Below, one piece after another: positions 1-9,706 of a stretch of 64,000 nt of DNA. Origin of the DNA: Tetrapyrgos nigripes (taxonomy: Eukaryota; Basidiomycota; Agaricomycetes; Agaricales; Campanellaceae); the NCBI GenBank assembly GCA_013368315.1, contig JAACJM010000039.1, positions 124,001-188,000 of the forward strand. The letters are read 5' to 3'. The first letter of the stretch is position 1; every line of letters starts with the position of its first letter. A program made the translations under genes and the position numbers. The notes below the pieces were generated by a model. It made no database searches. It was not told the origin of the DNA and saw only the letters and a list, made by a program, of their open reading frames with translations.

Positions 1-420
1 ACTTGATTGTCACTTTGTAAATTTCCTGCAGATTTTGCTTCCTTGTAAGTCCTTTGTAAATCTCTCTTGCCTTACTGTTTGTCATACTGTGATTATCTGT
101 CACACTGAAATACTCCAGTATTTCCTATGTGTCTTACTACATGACATATTGTGACAAAAAGTCACTCTGAAATTCCTGTGTAATTCCACAGTATATCCAC
201 CAAGGGTATAGAGTGATACCAAGTCACACTGAAAGTCCATGGTATTTCTTTGTGACTTACAATGGTCATACAAGGTTGTTCTAATTTTTTCTGTCTCTTG
301 TAATACTAATGTATGACAAGGAGTCTTACATATTGATTGGCTTGGTGTAATACACTTGTAAAACCTCAGTAAAGCAGAGGATTTACAAGTGTTTGCACCC
401 AGTGTAAGTACATATCATTG
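1..420. repeat. Degenerate ~62-bp direct repeats plus a hairpin; possible transposon end
   Basis: Three imperfect repeats beginning gtcac(a/t)ctgaaa start near 100, 161 and 223, a period of about 62 bp. A hairpin follows at 352-392: a 16-bp arm starting acacttgtaaaacctc, a 9-base loop, and the complementary arm with one mismatch. The stretch is AT-rich and has no coding potential I can support. Subterminal short repeats next to a hairpin are common at the ends of DNA transposons, but I found no transposase, terminal motif or target duplication, so the assignment is inference. Confidence 0.45.
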
Positions 421-721
421 TACCTGATATCCCATGGTGTTTTTCTCGCGGCGTCTGGCTACTTTGCTGGAGGGGCTTGCCCATGTAGTTGGCCGCACTC
501 CACGGGAGTCCTCGAAGCTGGCAATATCCGTCACAAAAGGAACATGCGAAGAAAGTTCATGTATCTCACACAAAAATTGAAAGACACCCTAGTTTTTTTG
601 GCTAACATACTTAAATACATGTTTTCTACTCATACTGAACGGCGCTCGCGTTAGTGGTAGCCCGTCGTGGAGGAATGGGTGACGCCGGCAGGTAGACGGA
701 GGGACTTGGTGCGATTTTGAC

Positions 722-1789
722 GTGCGGGAAGAGGTCACGTGCCGGGACTATTGGTGGGTGAATAGCGTTTTGTTTCTCACACTTTTCTATTTCTCGTCTA
801 GGACTCATCTCGATGATCTGTGCACAGAACGGATACTGAGCGACATGTACTTGCTATATTCGCCCGAGCTCTCAATCGTCAAGCAGATACCATCGATGTA
901 CAAGAGTCTTTTCAACCTTGGAGGTCATTCATTAATTGCTACCCTCATCGTCGCTGCCCTTCGTCGCGAACTCAAGACCAGTTTGTCTGTTGCTAACTTC
1001 AAACATCCCACCGTCAAAGACACTGCTGCTTTCATCGATACCGAAGAAGGACGTCCCAGCGAGGGTTTCATGTCTCTAGCTGAAACAGTCGGTGCCAGTG
1101 CAACTATCACCATCCGTAATGAGCTTAGTGGTTCAGCGGTCTTCCTGTTCCCAGAAGCAACCGGCTTCGCCTCTGTGTATTCTTCTGCATTTGATCACAT
1201 TCCACGGAAGACTGCAGCATTTGGAGACCAGAATTGGGGTCAGACCGACACCACCGAGTCCATCACTTCCATCGTAACTTCTCTCATTCCAGCCATACGC
1301 GCAGTTCAACCCAAAGGTCCCTATTTCCTATCGGGATGGAGTTTCGGTGGCTATTTGGCTCTTGAAGCTGCTCTGCAGCTTGAAGCAGCCGGGGAGTCGG
1401 CTGGCATCGTGATCATGTTTGATTCTAGCGTCTATGACCGCGAGATTGGTAAAGAGCGTTGGTATTCAGAGCTTGATCCTCTTCTCGCAATTGTAGAGGA
1501 TAAAGCACGCTGGTTGACGCAATTTATGAAATGCAATCGGATGATTAACGAATACAAATTACGACCTGGATGCTTTGAAGGGCGAGCGGTGCTAGTAAGG
1601 GCTGAGAGGGGTAGAGATCCTGGGGAGGAACATCCTCCTCCAGTTGAAGCTTATAACGGTTGGCGCAAGATTCTTCCGCAAATAGAGGTCATAGGCATAG
1701 ACTCGACGCACAGGGCGATGTTTGATCAAGCTAATGGACCAGAGATGGGGAAAATTATTGCTGGACTGCTTAACGAAGTTGATGTGTAG
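722..1789 (+). pseudogene. Orphan carrier-thioesterase (T-TE) C-terminal fragment of an NRPS-like or PKS synthetase
   Basis: The open frame ends in a phosphopantetheine carrier motif LGGHSL (Ser near 928) followed by an alpha/beta-hydrolase thioesterase domain with nucleophile GWSFGG, the acid in MFDSSV and the histidine in STHRAMF, so the releasing module looks catalytically intact. In complete synthetases this T-TE pair follows an adenylation or ketosynthase region; none is seen in the 700 bases upstream and there is no convincing ATG start (the frame opens on GTG). The first ~40 residues do not resemble a carrier domain and may include intron. Likely a truncated remnant, possibly carried by the adjacent repeat-rich element. 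A spliced gene with its 5' part outside the window is the alternative. Confidence 0.6.
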
Positions 1790-1840
1790 TCGGTTGTTTT
1801 TATGTTCAAACTAGTTGGCATGTAAGAAAGAAACAAATCC

Positions 1841-1846
1841 AATAAA
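1841..1846 (+). terminator. AATAAA polyadenylation signal
   Basis: A canonical AATAAA lies about 50 bp after the stop of the thioesterase fragment. It also sits just beyond the 3' end of the convergent ArfGAP gene on the other strand. Confidence 0.4.
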
Positions 1847-1911
1847 ATATACAAGGCTCCAGTCAAAAACAACTTCAACATACGTCCAATCACTAACACT
1901 CTTGGTCCCCT

Positions 1912-3367
1912 TTACTTGAACCCTCCCCAGATATCCCCAAATGCATCATCCTTCTTCTGCGCTGCCGGGGAAGTTGTACCCGCACCAGAAGACGCAAACG
2001 AACCAAACAAATCCTGACTGCCACCACTACCCATGGCCCCCATCCCAGAACTCGAATTACCCCAGATATCATTACCACTCGCAAACAAATTTGGCTGCTG
2101 CTGCTGCTGTTGCGCAACCCCACCCCACACATTCGCCTGAGCAGGAGGAACAGCACCAGCCCCCGTTCCATTCCAACCAGAGTTGACACCCCACATCCCT
2201 GTACCACTGTTTCCCATCATACTAGTAGGATTCATCGCTGTAGCCTGAACACCGGGATTAACAGCGTTACCCCATGCACCAGCTTGCGACATGGCAGGCA
2301 TCGCCCCGCTAAACTGACCAAAACCTGCACCACCTACTACACTTGCTGCTACATTTGGCTGTGCAGCGGGAGAAGAAAAGAGTGACATGATATCCTGCTT
2401 CGCATCCTTCTTTGGTGGAGGTGAAGACGAAGGCGCAGGTGTCGTTGATGGTGAATGGAAGTCGAGACTGAAAAGTCCATTATCAACTGCTGGTGCAGCA
2501 GCGGCAGCAGGTGCAGGAGCGGATGTTGTAGTGGTAGGTGCAGACGGAGATTGGCCTACGAGTGTCGAAGAGATAAGTCGATGTTGGGCTTGGGGTTGTC
2601 TCGATGTGACGGGAGCCGCGTTTCGATTGGAGATACTACCTGAAGGAGCATGTGTCTGTGTCTGCATCGCACGAGGAGGTGGTGAAGAGGGTTGTTGTAG
2701 AAGAGGCTCAGCTGCGGCTGCGGAGGCGGCTGACCTTGTTGTGCTGCTTTCTAGGGTAGAGGGGTCTTCAGGAGGTGGACCGTCTTTGGCCCATCGTCTG
2801 GACTCGTATTTGGAACGGATGAAGGATTCCATTTTGCTGTAAATTTTTTTGGTAAATTTGGGAGTAGTAAGAAGATGTATGACACGCACTGGTCGGGCGG
2901 GATATGACCTGCTTTGAGATGTGCTTCCCAGTAAAGATTGGCGCGTTGGTTTCCCCATTTTTGGATTGACTAGAGAAAAGAAATGAGGTGTGTGTCCTGG
3001 TAGTATCAGATAATAGCAAACGAACCTCCATTTGCTCTGGCGTCCATACGTCCAAGTCTACAGACTTGACTTTACTGATATGCGTGCCCATTCCACGATG
3101 GATTCCCGAACATCGTATGCAGAGAAATACGCCACTATCAATGACATTAGTTGAAATAACGTTGTAGAACTGGCGGGTAATTACAGATTCCATGAAGCCC
3201 ATCGAGGATCTACGACAATGTCTCGTGAATACGTTTTACAAGAAACTCAAACTAGAAAACTGACCATTACGCTTGCAATCCGCGCAAACCTTGTTCTCTG
3301 GACGTTTGACAAGATCTCTGAGAGTACGAGTGTGTCGTTCAGTCGTTGCTTTGTCCTGTCTCGACAT
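1912..3367 (-). CDS. ArfGAP-domain GTPase-activating protein (Age2/SMAP-like)
   Basis: ArfGAP proteins stimulate GTP hydrolysis by Arf GTPases on Golgi and endosomal membranes. Splicing five exons (3367-3265, 3209-3185, 3134-3026, 2969-2890, 2836-1912) gives 413 residues in one frame. The N-terminus holds the complete zinc finger CADC...CIRC, the arginine-finger region [14 protein letters not shown], and the closing block [14 protein letters not shown]. The C-terminal two thirds are low complexity, rich in Gln, Gly, Ala and Pro, with WG, NPF-free DLFGSF and IWGGF-type motifs, as in Age2/SMAP proteins that bind coats and clathrin adaptors. The gene is divergent from the UCH gene with only about 150 bp between starts. 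Confidence 0.9.
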
Positions 3368-3519
3368 GATAGTGGGAGGAAGACCACGTCGGATTTGCGC
3401 GTGTTAGAACTGCCTACCTTCCTAATATAGCAGATGCTCGCGTCTTTGGCTTCTTAATTCTTTTCCGTACTCTGTACTTATAACCAGACCGTCAGGCAGA
3501 GCAAAATCCTAAAGCTTTC
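3368..3519. promoter_or_regulatory. Compact bidirectional promoter between ArfGAP and UCH genes
   Basis: The start codons of the two divergent genes are 152 bp apart, so both promoters must lie in or overlap this interval. No clear TATA box is seen for either. Confidence 0.5.
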
Positions 3520-4309
3520 ATGCCAGAACCTCGAAGAAAGCATTATATTCCTCTCGAGTCCAACCCCGAAGTATTCACTAAGCTCATTCATGCTTTGGGG
3601 GTTTCATCTGCCTTCGAGTTTATAGATGTGCTTTCTCTCGATGACCCGGATCTGATTGCCATGATGCCTCGTCCAGTCCTCGCGCTGATCCTCGCATTCC
3701 CTGCTATCGGCGAAGATTACAACAAGAAGCTAGAGGAACAGAATCGGACTAGGGAGATATATACTGGCAGTGGCGAAGGCGAAGATACAGTCTGGTACAA
3801 ACAGACTATTGGCAATGCCTGTGGTCTTTATGCGATTCTGCATTCCATCTCCAACGTACCAGCAAAGGATTTCATCAGTGGGTCAAGGTCTGCTAGTCCT
3901 GTACACTTGTTTTAACGCTAGCCATCACGTCACAGCCCCAGACTCTGCTATCGCTCGTCTTCTTGCTACCATCACGCCCTTAGCACCAGAGGAGCGCGCT
4001 TTAGCACTCGAGGCTTCGGATGAAGTCGAAGAAGCCCATCGACATGCAGGGAATTCCGGCGTCACCTCTGTGCCTAATCCAGAGGACGACGTCGACCACC
4101 ATTACCTTGCCTTTGTCAAATCCCACAAGAATAATCGAGTATATGAGCTCGACGGTATGAATAAGGGACCGGTTGAGACTGGCGTGACCCTGGCAGAAGG
4201 TGAAGATGTGTTTGGAGATGCTGGAAGAAGGCTGGTCAAAGAAATGATTGAGCGTGAGGATAATGTAGGATTTAGCTTGACGGCTTTGGTACCAGTGAAA
4301 TCACTGTAG
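3520..4309 (+). CDS. Ubiquitin C-terminal hydrolase (peptidase C12, UCH-L3/Yuh1 type)
   Basis: A cysteine protease that trims small adducts from the C-terminus of ubiquitin or Nedd8/Rub1. Two exons, 3520-3877 and 3936-4309 (donor gtgggt, acceptor cacag), join in frame to give 243 residues, the usual single-domain UCH length. All four active-site elements are visible: oxyanion Gln and nucleophile Cys in KQTIGNACG, the general-base His in DHHYLAF and the Asp in ELDGMNKG. The crossover-loop region after FITPDSAIARLL is normal in length. Nothing suggests inactivation. Confidence 0.93.
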
Positions 4310-4423
4310 AACTCAGGCACAAATCAAAATTTATCAGAGAAATGCTTGCGGGTTGTACATATATACTTAGGTTGATGATTGCAAGGAAATACGCTTCAAA
4401 AAGTACTGGAATATCCTTTAAGA

Positions 4424-4502
4424 ACCACTGATGGGGATCGAACCCACAACCTTTGCCTTGATTGATTAGGAAAGCAACGCACTACCATTGTGCTACAGTG
4501 GC
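4424..4502 (-). tRNA. tRNA-Arg (anticodon CCT) with an 8-nt intron
   Basis: Read on the minus strand, 7-bp acceptor arms pair (GCCACTG with CAGTGGT, one G-T), the D stem is GCAC/GTGC with loop AATGGTA, the anticodon stem is TTGCT/GGCAA and the T arm is GTGGG-TTCGATC-CCCAT. The anticodon loop is 15 nt; with CCT as anticodon and A37, an 8-nt intron sits at the canonical 37/38 position. The mature tRNA is 71 nt without CCA. The D-arm and loop resemble known fungal tRNA-Arg(CCT). The internal B box GGTTCGATCC is intact. Confidence 0.9.
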
Positions 4503-4968
4503 TTGGCTATGGATTTCTAATTTAGCCTATAATACGCGGGTTTACCAGAAGGAAGAAATCTTTCGCTACCGTCACCATCATCCTCGGAATATTCAGCACC
4601 TGTGGGCTTCTGTAGAAACCACCCCCTGTCACCCCATGTAAGCCAACGCCCTTTTCGTATATATACTCCGGAAATTCGGAAGTTTGGATTGATGAAGATG
4701 GAACAGGAAAGCGGACCGTCTTGACCGCCAGTTTCTTAACTTCTTCCATCAGCAAAAGTACATCTATGTACATCATCATACGGGTAAAAACATTGACGTT
4801 GAACTCCATAGGACACAGGACCCGTGCCTCACCCATAACAAATTGCAATAGACCGTTGGCGAGCGACGTGACCAAGGCCTAAGGGTATTTAAGGGCAATG
4901 GTGGAACGTTGGCCAACTTGAGGTCGCTTCTCGGACTCCCGTTCTCAAATCTCGTTTTTACGACACCG
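4503..4968. other. Intergenic, GH28 promoter region
   Basis: About 470 bp between the tRNA and the GH28 start. A minus-strand frame crosses it but opens on TTG and has no recognisable domain. I see no clear TATA box or repeat. Confidence 0.4.
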
Positions 4969-7250
4969 ATGAAACCCTTTTCTCTGCTCCCGGCTTTGGG
5001 CGCATGTTCCTTACTCACCAATGCGGTATTTGCTTGGGAGAAGTCTGCCAATGGGACTTGTACTCTCATTCCGCGTACGTACACGGACAGCCAGCTTTTT
5101 TTACACTCACTCAACGCAACGATTGACCAATTCTTTTGCAGATGGAAGTGGACGTGACGATTCCCAACAATTCCAAGAAGTTATCAACGCAACCGAATGT
5201 ACGACTATAGTGCTCCCACAACCATACACATATTCCATCCAACAACGGCTCTATACTGATATAACGAACAAAAATCTACACGTGTATGGGCGACTCCTGG
5301 TGAGTTTACTCTTCTCAGAACATGAACGCGTAGGCTAAGTTCCCTTACGGCGGCGCCATCTTTCTAGTTCAGCGACGACCTCGAATACTGGATTAACAAC
5401 TCCTGGATGACCGATTTCCAAAACCTTTTGACTGCTTGGATCTTGACTGGGTCCAACTGGACTTTGAGCGGAGGTGGATTTGCGCAGGGAGGGATTGACG
5501 GAAATGGACAGGTGAGCATCATTGGCATATGGCTTTTCGAGAGAGGGAGAGCTGACATGGATCTTTTTTCGCCACTCTACACTCTATTTAGCCTTGGTAC
5601 ACCAGAGCTGCAGGCGTCGTCAACCAACCAGGTAGACCTATGTCACTCTACATCTTCAACGCGTCCGATTCCCTCGTGAAGGATTTCAGTGTGGTTCAAC
5701 CTCAGTTTTGGGTGTGTATACTTGGCCTCGCTGTCACTTGTACAAAAACATTTGGCTGATCACGATATTGTGTTTTCGCAATGCGGATACCATAGGCTTT
5801 CTTCGTTTCTCAATCTCACAACATTACACTCGATGGAGTCTTGGTAAGTAAATGCGACTAACCATTTCGACTCGTCCTAGCTGACCTGTGAAAACGTGTA
5901 TCTTGTCGAATGGTATTCTCAGGTAAATGCAACTAACCATGATCCAGCAGCACCAGTACCAGATCCAAATGCCGTCTCTCATGGTATGTATCCTGTCTAC
6001 TGTATGCTATTTGTCAAGTTGCAATGCTGACAGTCATACTTTAGGGTACAGTTGGGGTGAGTACAACATCATAGCCTTCGGGGTATACCTCTGATCATTT
6101 CAAATACCCTACATCTATGCATATGCAGTCATAAACACAGACGGCATCGACACTTATCGCTCTGACTCTATCAACATACAAAACTGGGTCGTAAGTTTTT
6201 CTTTGAAGCACGCTACTACGCTACTACTGGTCTACAAAAGTTTCTGACACGCTTTTTCCACTCTTTCTTCCCAAATCACTCCAATAAAGGTGCAAAACGG
6301 AGAAGATTGCGTGTCTTTCAAAGGAAACTCAACCAACATCAACGTGAGGAATATCACTTGTATCGGTTCGAGGGGTTTTGCTGTTGGGTCTGTTGGACAG
6401 GTAAGTTAATACAGGCTACTCGCTGCTCGTCGTCCCATATTAATACAACGAAATGTTTTGTTGTGTAGTACCCAGATCGCTTCGACAACATCATAAACGT
6501 CTCAGTCAAAGATGTCACTATGTCCGTAAATGTTTTGATAAATTCCTGCTACTACGAAGTAAAAAGGCCGCGGTTAAGCGCTAATACCATTTTAGGCATC
6601 CAACACCAAACGTTTCTCTTACCGGTGTAGGTAAGTTCGAGCACATATCGTTACTCTTCTCTAGTATGCAAGTGCACTGATTCTTCTTACCTTGCTCTTA
6701 GTGTACTTCAAGAATTGGATCGGTGAAGAAATCGGCACTCCTCCTAATGGCGGTGGAGGCGGGTCTGGTCATGTTTCCAACCTGACATTTGAGAATTTCG
6801 CGTTTCAGGAGGCGGATCAGCCTGTTTACATTCAGACTTGGTACGTGGCTTGCTGCCGTACTGGACCGTAATGCTGACTGCCCGATCTCTTTCCATACTT
6901 AGCCTAACTTATTCCGACATCGACACCACGAATCTGTGCAATACCTCCAAGGTTCTCATGGAAGATGTCACTTTCATCAATTTCCAAGGCAATTCTTCTG
7001 GAACGTATAACGGTACTGTGAGTACCAGTCTACATCACTCTCATGCCTCAAGCCCAAATCATGTCTGACCATTGACCTTCCTTACTCTTTACCTACCCAA
7101 CAGCTCGTCGACCTCAACTGTTCATCGAGCACCCCTTGCAGGAACTTCAACTTCATTGACTGGAGCGTCACTGCGCCAGAGCAGTTTGAGCCTGTCTATG
7201 ATTGTATAAATGCTGAGAACATTACAGGGATCACCTGTGGTTCGTCATGA
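4969..7250 (+). CDS. Secreted GH28 pectin hydrolase (exo-polygalacturonase/rhamnosidase subfamily), divergent active site
   Basis: GH28 enzymes are right-handed beta-helices that hydrolyse galacturonan or rhamnogalacturonan outside the cell. The protein opens with a signal peptide ([16 protein letters not shown]...) and is assembled from more than ten small exons. Family landmarks: NTDG in [44 protein letters not shown] and [10 protein letters not shown], the last two typical of the exo-acting rgx-like subfamily. Compared with the general GH28 signature (NTDG, QDD/GDD, GHG, RIK), the first Asp of the pair is Glu, the His of the GHG motif is Arg, and RIK is YFK. The YFK form is normal in this subfamily, but the Asp-to-Glu and His-to-Arg changes are not expected. 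It ends at a clean TGA. The exon joining VTM to HPTPNV uses the less usual donor gtccgt. Confidence 0.85.
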
Positions 7251-7455
7251 AAGGTCATTGATTCAAGAATAATGTATGTAGCAAAGCAATGGAAATTCGC
7301 AACTGAGCATCTCGAAACCAGCCTCAAGAGGGTGGTATGGTTCTTTCACCCCAAACACTTCGAAACGAATCGCAATCAAGCTATCTCACCGTGACCCAAA
7401 CATCCCACTTCACCTCCCCAAAATTCTGGAAATATGTGAGATGTCAATCTATACA

Positions 7456-7734
7456 CTACAACGTGCTCATGGATCCAAGCAGTGTCAGTGCAGGTGGCGC
7501 CCACAAATCTCGGATGTGGCCCAAGGAAATTACTAAGAGGCACAGGCCTTGATTCACGAACGGATAACCACTGGAAGGTAGCCTGTTAGGGTTTTGGAGG
7601 TTTGTGCATTCTTCGAAGAATGTTTTGGAGATGAAACCAGACGCGAAGGCGTGGTACCAGACAAAGGTCAGCCCGACTGCTGTGAGCACCGGGAAAGTCA
7701 GGACAGGAAGGAGTTCTGGAGAACGATGAGTCAT
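7456..7734 (-). pseudogene. Fragment of an uncharacterised membrane protein
   Basis: A minus-strand stretch reads MTHRSPELLPVLTF... with two hydrophobic segments and the cluster FFEECTNLQNPNRLPSSGY. It may be joined by a short intron to an upstream exon near 7800-7890 (donor gtacgttcg, acceptor caacag). The frame stops soon after the second hydrophobic segment, so the protein is much shorter than a multi-pass protein would be. I do not recognise the family with certainty; it resembles hypothetical multi-pass proteins of agarics from memory only. A small real gene is also possible. Confidence 0.35.
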
Positions 7735-7938
7735 ACTGTTGATTAGCAAAAAAAGCCGCTGGCAATCAAAAGAACGACGAACGTACTCGACATTACTCTT
7801 CACGGGCGCAAGAGCCCTTGAGGCTTTACAGGAAAAACATTCCATTTCATAGGCAGGACGTTTGAACAGTGCAACAATATGAATTGAAGTGTAAAGCAAG
7901 GGAGCATAGCGATGGAGAAGTACATTTATGGGCGCCGG

Positions 7939-8389
7939 CTAGTGATATGCAGGAGTTCCGAGTCCCAATGCAGTAAGCTCCTTCCTAATCTCCGTTTCAC
8001 CCTCCATCTTTTTCAACTGAGTGGCTTCGAGACGCTCGCCGCGTTTAGCCTTCTCTTTGAGTTCCTCGATTGCTTTGAGCTAAAGGACGAACATCAGCAA
8101 ATCAATAATTTCGACAACAACCTTCTTATTCAAATTCGGAATTCCTCACCTTCTTTGCGACAGGATCCAATGAACCATCCACACCAGGTGTCATCGGAGA
8201 CGCAATATCTGCTGGTACAGGTGCAGGCATCACGATGGCGGGAGTGGTATCGCCAGAGGCAGGCCCAGGAGACATCTTGCCGTTCTGCTTTGGGTTCCCA
8301 CTTCCATCAACACCAGTCGGGTCAATCGAAGAAGGCCTCTCCCCTCCCATCTCACCCTTCTTCGCTCCCTTATTCCGCTTACGTCAAGA
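7939..8389 (-). pseudogene. Orphan C-terminal fragment of translation initiation factor eIF2A
   Basis: The last exon, ending in ALGLGTPAYH and a TAG at 7939-7941, contains LKAIEELKEKAKRGERLEAT followed by QLKKMEGETEIRKELTALG, which matches the conserved C-terminal helix of eIF2A. Upstream lies the Pro/Gly-rich linker GERPSSIDPTGVDGSG... preceded by the basic stretch RKRNKGAKKGE, also usual in fungal eIF2A. The beta-propeller that makes up most of eIF2A is absent and an in-frame TGA closes the frame near 8389. At the exon junction the expected V-R-N-L-N-K-K codons are disrupted by about 7 extra bases (the doubled gaattccgaattt), or else removed by splicing at the gtgagg donor. Either way this is a 5'-truncated copy. 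Confidence 0.6.
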
Positions 8390-9650
8390 AGACATGCACT
8401 CTAAATTAGTCTCAGAACATTGGCTTCGCGTCTTTCAACAGGATTTAACGCGATTTTTTGAGAAGAAAAGCAAATAGATTGAAGACATGGACGTAAACGA
8501 TGACGGGTTTTACTTAGAAACTGGGAGAACAGGCGGGATGGCAAACGAATCCCTCCTTTCTCTCTTTTCTCTCAGATATATTCCTTTTAGATCACCCACC
8601 ACAACCAGTATCGGGCCACCTTTTGTGAGAAAAGAATATTCAACAACGAATTCTGGCTTTTTAGATTCAATTACTATATCTCCGTGTCTCCTCCCTGGTC
8701 GTAGTTTTCTGCTATCATCATGACATCGGCTTCATGAATGAAAATACCTCTGTCATATCATCGTCCCGGAGCTAGCATGCCTTCCCGTCTCTCGGATCAG
8801 CTGTATATATCCCGAAATGGTTAACAATATTTCGCTCATTTCTGCGAGAGGCTCACTCAACGGCATACTCCTGATGTGCTTTGCGGTTGGAGTCTCTAGC
8901 TGCCTTCAACATGCAGTGCTCATACTACTCCGGACTTCGGTTTTGACACGATTCACTGGGTATTCAAATGATTGCTATGAGCGACCAGCGTACTAACGGT
9001 GTACTCGACGCCCATGGTCGCCATCGCACAGCTGCACTTGTGCCATTACAGAAGACTCAAGCTTCAGCGTTGCAAAAGAATCAAACAGAAAGCACACCGA
9101 CTTGAATATGGTAAGTCAAGTATTGTATTTTCCTACGCAACTGAACAATTCGTCTCGCAGCCACATTCCCATTCTGCTGCGAACAGCAACCATGTTGCTT
9201 CTGATCTTTCAGTGATATGATATTGAAAGAAATTGTTGTAAGGAAAGATACTTTCTCGTGTCAGATATCATATGGTGACTATACCTGATCCCGTCAGCAG
9301 AGCATCAAGCGCGTGTGCATGTGTAGTTGCGAGTATTGGTCTTGGAGTATTACTTGCTCGATGCGCCACCGTTGCCTGACCCAACCGTGTATAGCGCAAA
9401 GCTTTTATGATGGATAGTGACTGTATCGTCGCACAGACGCGGTCTGGAGTAAGTGCTCGCTCAGTTGAGTAGAATACTCAGTGGAAGGAGAGCATATGGA
9501 TAGATATTACAGGGCTCCACTGCAATGGGGTCCCATATGATCAAGGAAGTTAGGAACAGCTTCTCGAGAAGAAAGCCAGAGCCGCAGCGAGCTTGACGTC
9601 ATGCGGGAATATTCTCAGATGATCAACAGAGCAATCGAGACGCCGTGCAG
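8390..9650. other. Gene-free interval
   Basis: About 1.26 kb with no coding region I can support on either strand. Short open frames here start at non-conserved sites and show no domain. No tRNA or inverted repeat was seen. Confidence 0.4.
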
Positions 9651-9658
9651 TATAAGAG
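9651..9658 (+). promoter_or_regulatory. TATA box of the GH54 gene
   Basis: TATAAGAG lies about 50 bp before the ATG at 9707, giving a very short leader. This is typical of strongly induced fungal secreted-enzyme genes. Confidence 0.45.
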
Positions 9659-9706
9659 CCTATATGATGTACGACAAAATCAACACCTCACAGACGTGCT
9701 CCAGAC

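Noticed and set aside
4522..4875. 117-codon minus-strand frame upstream of GH28
   Set aside because: It opens on TTG, has no recognisable domain and overlaps the expected GH28 promoter.
7939..8389. Partner of Y14-Mago (PYM) gene
   Set aside because: PYM and eIF2A share a similar C-terminal helix, but the segment EELKEKAKRGERLEATQLKK fits eIF2A better and the PYM N-terminal motif is absent.
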